From Brugia malayi (taxonomy: Eukaryota > Nematoda > Chromadorea > Rhabditida > Onchocercidae): a DNA stretch of 64,000 bases. This document shows positions 62,263 to 64,000 of this stretch, piece by piece. A program made the translations under genes and the position numbers. The notes under the pieces were generated by a model. That model had not been told where the DNA came from. It saw nothing but the letters and a program-made list of their open reading frames with translations, and searched no databases. Positions within the stretch are counted from its first letter, which is position 1. Each line of letters begins with the position of its first letter. Location: assembly GCF_000002995.4 (NCBI RefSeq), contig NW_025062477.1:948001-1012000 (forward strand), read 5' to 3'.

Positions 62263-63450
62263 AATCAACAAATTAACTAATCCACAAAAAAATTCCTTAG
62301 ATAGCAATAAATTGATCGCAATTACTACTATCAACATTCAGTGAAGACAATTCTAGAATAATTGTAGTGGTGCATCTTCAAATTATATCAATGATATTTA
62401 GAATTAAAATTATCTAATGTCATATTCAAAACAGAAATAGTCAAGAAATAAATTATCTAATGCTGTTAGAGTTTGTGACATTACCTTACATTACTATATG
62501 GAAAGGTTCAATCAAGAAATATAGAGAATCATTAAGTTTAAAATAAAAATATCATATTTATGAAATAATGAGAAATACTAAATTTTTATTGAAGCAAAGA
62601 TGTTATGTAATATTCAAATAATATTCTAGAAGAATTATCATTTGCGATTAAAGTGATAAGCAGATAGATTATTTCTTATCTTTTTGTTATTTTCTGAAGA
62701 AAAAAAAAAAAAAAACAATTTTAGGATAGCAATATTTTTCATCAATTCCTAAAAGATTATTCAGTTTGCGAAAGTTTAATTTCAGAGATTATCAGTGCAA
62801 CAATTTTATCGCAGATGCACTGATGCATTTTATCAATACACTACTGATTGCAATGATTAAATGCAATTTTTTGTGATAAAACTTTCATATGTTTTGATTA
62901 TTTTATTTCTATCATATTTTAAATGTACCAAACAATAAACAATTCCATTTTTCCATTTTCAGTATAAATATGATTAATTCATAACGTTTAATTTAAAGAT
63001 GTAAGATGAAAATGCTATGTAGTTAATTGTTTCACATAAATTCTATATGGAATTTAATGAGGAGAAAAAAAACTTCTTTATTCTAAATGAAATTTTTAAG
63101 AGCGGATGTGTAAACCGAAATACTTTATCTATTCTAAATGAAATTTCTAGAAATGGCTGTATAAACTAAAAAATAGTTTACTATAATAGAAGGTTAGTTT
63201 CACTTCTGTCTTTCTCGCAATCATTTAAAAGTTTCAAAATTTGAGCACAACATATCATTTCAAACGAAATTCTATCCAAGAAGTCTATCTAATTTACCGC
63301 GATTATCATTTTGGGAAGAGTGCCGCCTACCGTAATCCCAACAGTTCCCATTTTGCATACGGTACAAGTTGATAGTAACCCGTAAAAGCTGCTAATTTAG
63401 ATTTTGATCAATTTTTTCATTCATTAGCACGTTATATCTTAATATATCAC

Positions 63451-63456
63451 TTTCAG
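63451..63456 (+). promoter_or_regulatory. Probable splice (possibly trans-splice) acceptor
   Basis: TTTCAG lies 25 bases upstream of the start codon at 63482, the usual distance for a spliced-leader acceptor in nematodes. The short leader has no upstream ATG. Confidence 0.45.
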
Positions 63457-63481
63457 TTTCAATTACAACTTACTTTCAACA

Positions 63482-64000
63482 ATGTTTTCAACGTTTACAG
63501 TCGTTCTAGCATGCATTGTTCTCATCGTTGGCAAAGGAGAAGCTTTTTCTGATTACGGTAAAAGGTTTTTACAGTATGAAAACAATTTCACCTACTAATT
63601 TACATTAAAAATGGTAGTGAAATAAAGCACATTTGTGTTTTTTTTTTTTTAATAAAAGATGCTAATTTATTATTACTTTGCTCATTTCATTAATTTTAAG
63701 AATGCTTCTACATTGTATTGTGAAATGAGATTGCCATTTGTCGCAGAAGTACCAATCGTTTATGTCATTATTAGCTGACAAAAGTTGATGGAATAGAATT
63801 AGAATGATTACCAGAATAGTTCGAAATACTTTTGCTATTTGTTTATTATTTCATAAAAATAATTCGTTGAAAAATACTTCAAAGGAAATTGGTCATTGCA
63901 CAACACTGAAATATTTAAATTTGCTCATTATTTGACAGCTTTTCATTTTTTAATTTTTAGTTCAGCAACAATTCAAATCTACTTCAGACTATACGGATTT
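63482..64000 (+). CDS. Small secreted protein, 5' part only
   Basis: Exon 1 (63482-63557) encodes MFSTFTVVLACIVLIVGKGE followed by AFSDY, a clear signal peptide with a cleavage site likely after GEA. It ends at a GGTAAAAG donor in phase 1. Exon 2 begins at 63961 after TTTTTAG, completes the codon as Val and continues QQQFKSTSDYTDF to the window edge. The gene continues to the right. Too little is visible to name a family. Confidence 0.72.

Larger units (their letters stand above)
59301..63481. other. Intergenic between divergent MAM gene and right-edge gene
   Basis: The left half is poly-T/poly-A-rich. The right half (from about 61.3 kb) has fewer homopolymers. It contains a hairpin at 61078, the tandem repeat at 62092 and a mixed-composition promoter-like stretch at about 63280-63400. 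Open frames are short and unsupported. Confidence 0.55.

Overview
The window is nuclear DNA of an animal, most likely a nematode of the spirurid/filarial kind. The evidence is high A+T content, very many poly-T/poly-A runs, introns ending in TTTCAG or TTTTAG, small exons split over several kilobases, and a gene repertoire (GDSL/PLB1-type lipase, PFTAIRE kinase, PAN and MAM extracellular proteins, ABHD17 hydrolase) that fits a worm. The species is inferred, not shown. I saw no bacterial operons, rRNA, tRNA, CRISPR array or intact transposon.

Layout. 1-1984 (-): 3' part of a phospholipase B1-like GDSL lipase gene running off the left edge. 2.0-15.7 kb: gene-poor, AT-rich DNA with microsatellites and a few regulatory-looking clusters. 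15.76-16.62 kb (+): a previously hidden two-exon candidate for a 61-residue secreted peptide. 18.5-24.7 kb (+): 13-exon PFTAIRE-type cyclin-dependent kinase (CDK14/15 family), with two candidate exons further downstream. 24.7-32.7 kb: intergenic, with several tandem repeats. 32.74-45.75 kb (+): a 20-exon gene for a 1160-residue secreted protein with a long low-complexity N-terminal region and three PAN/Apple-like domains. 45.8-49.8 kb: a homopolymer-poor stretch without a convincing gene. 49.84-52.0 kb (-): six-exon ABHD17-type serine hydrolase. 54.40-59.22 kb (-): 13-exon gene for a 656-residue secreted MAM-domain protein. 59.3-63.5 kb: intergenic. 63.48-64.0 kb (+): start of a small secreted protein gene that leaves the right edge.

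I assembled the gene models by hand. In the four complete multi-exon genes every exon junction keeps phase and the summed coding length divides by three, which supports the models strongly. Functionally the window mixes intracellular signalling (PFTAIRE kinase, depalmitoylase-type hydrolase) with secreted or extracellular-matrix products (PAN protein, MAM protein, two small secreted proteins). Nothing indicates an operon: the genes are well spaced and lie on both strands.

The most unusual structural feature is that three of the minisatellites sit exactly on splice junctions of the PAN and MAM genes and appear to have grown out of them. In the MAM gene each 36-bp copy carries its own good 5' splice site and keeps the reading frame.
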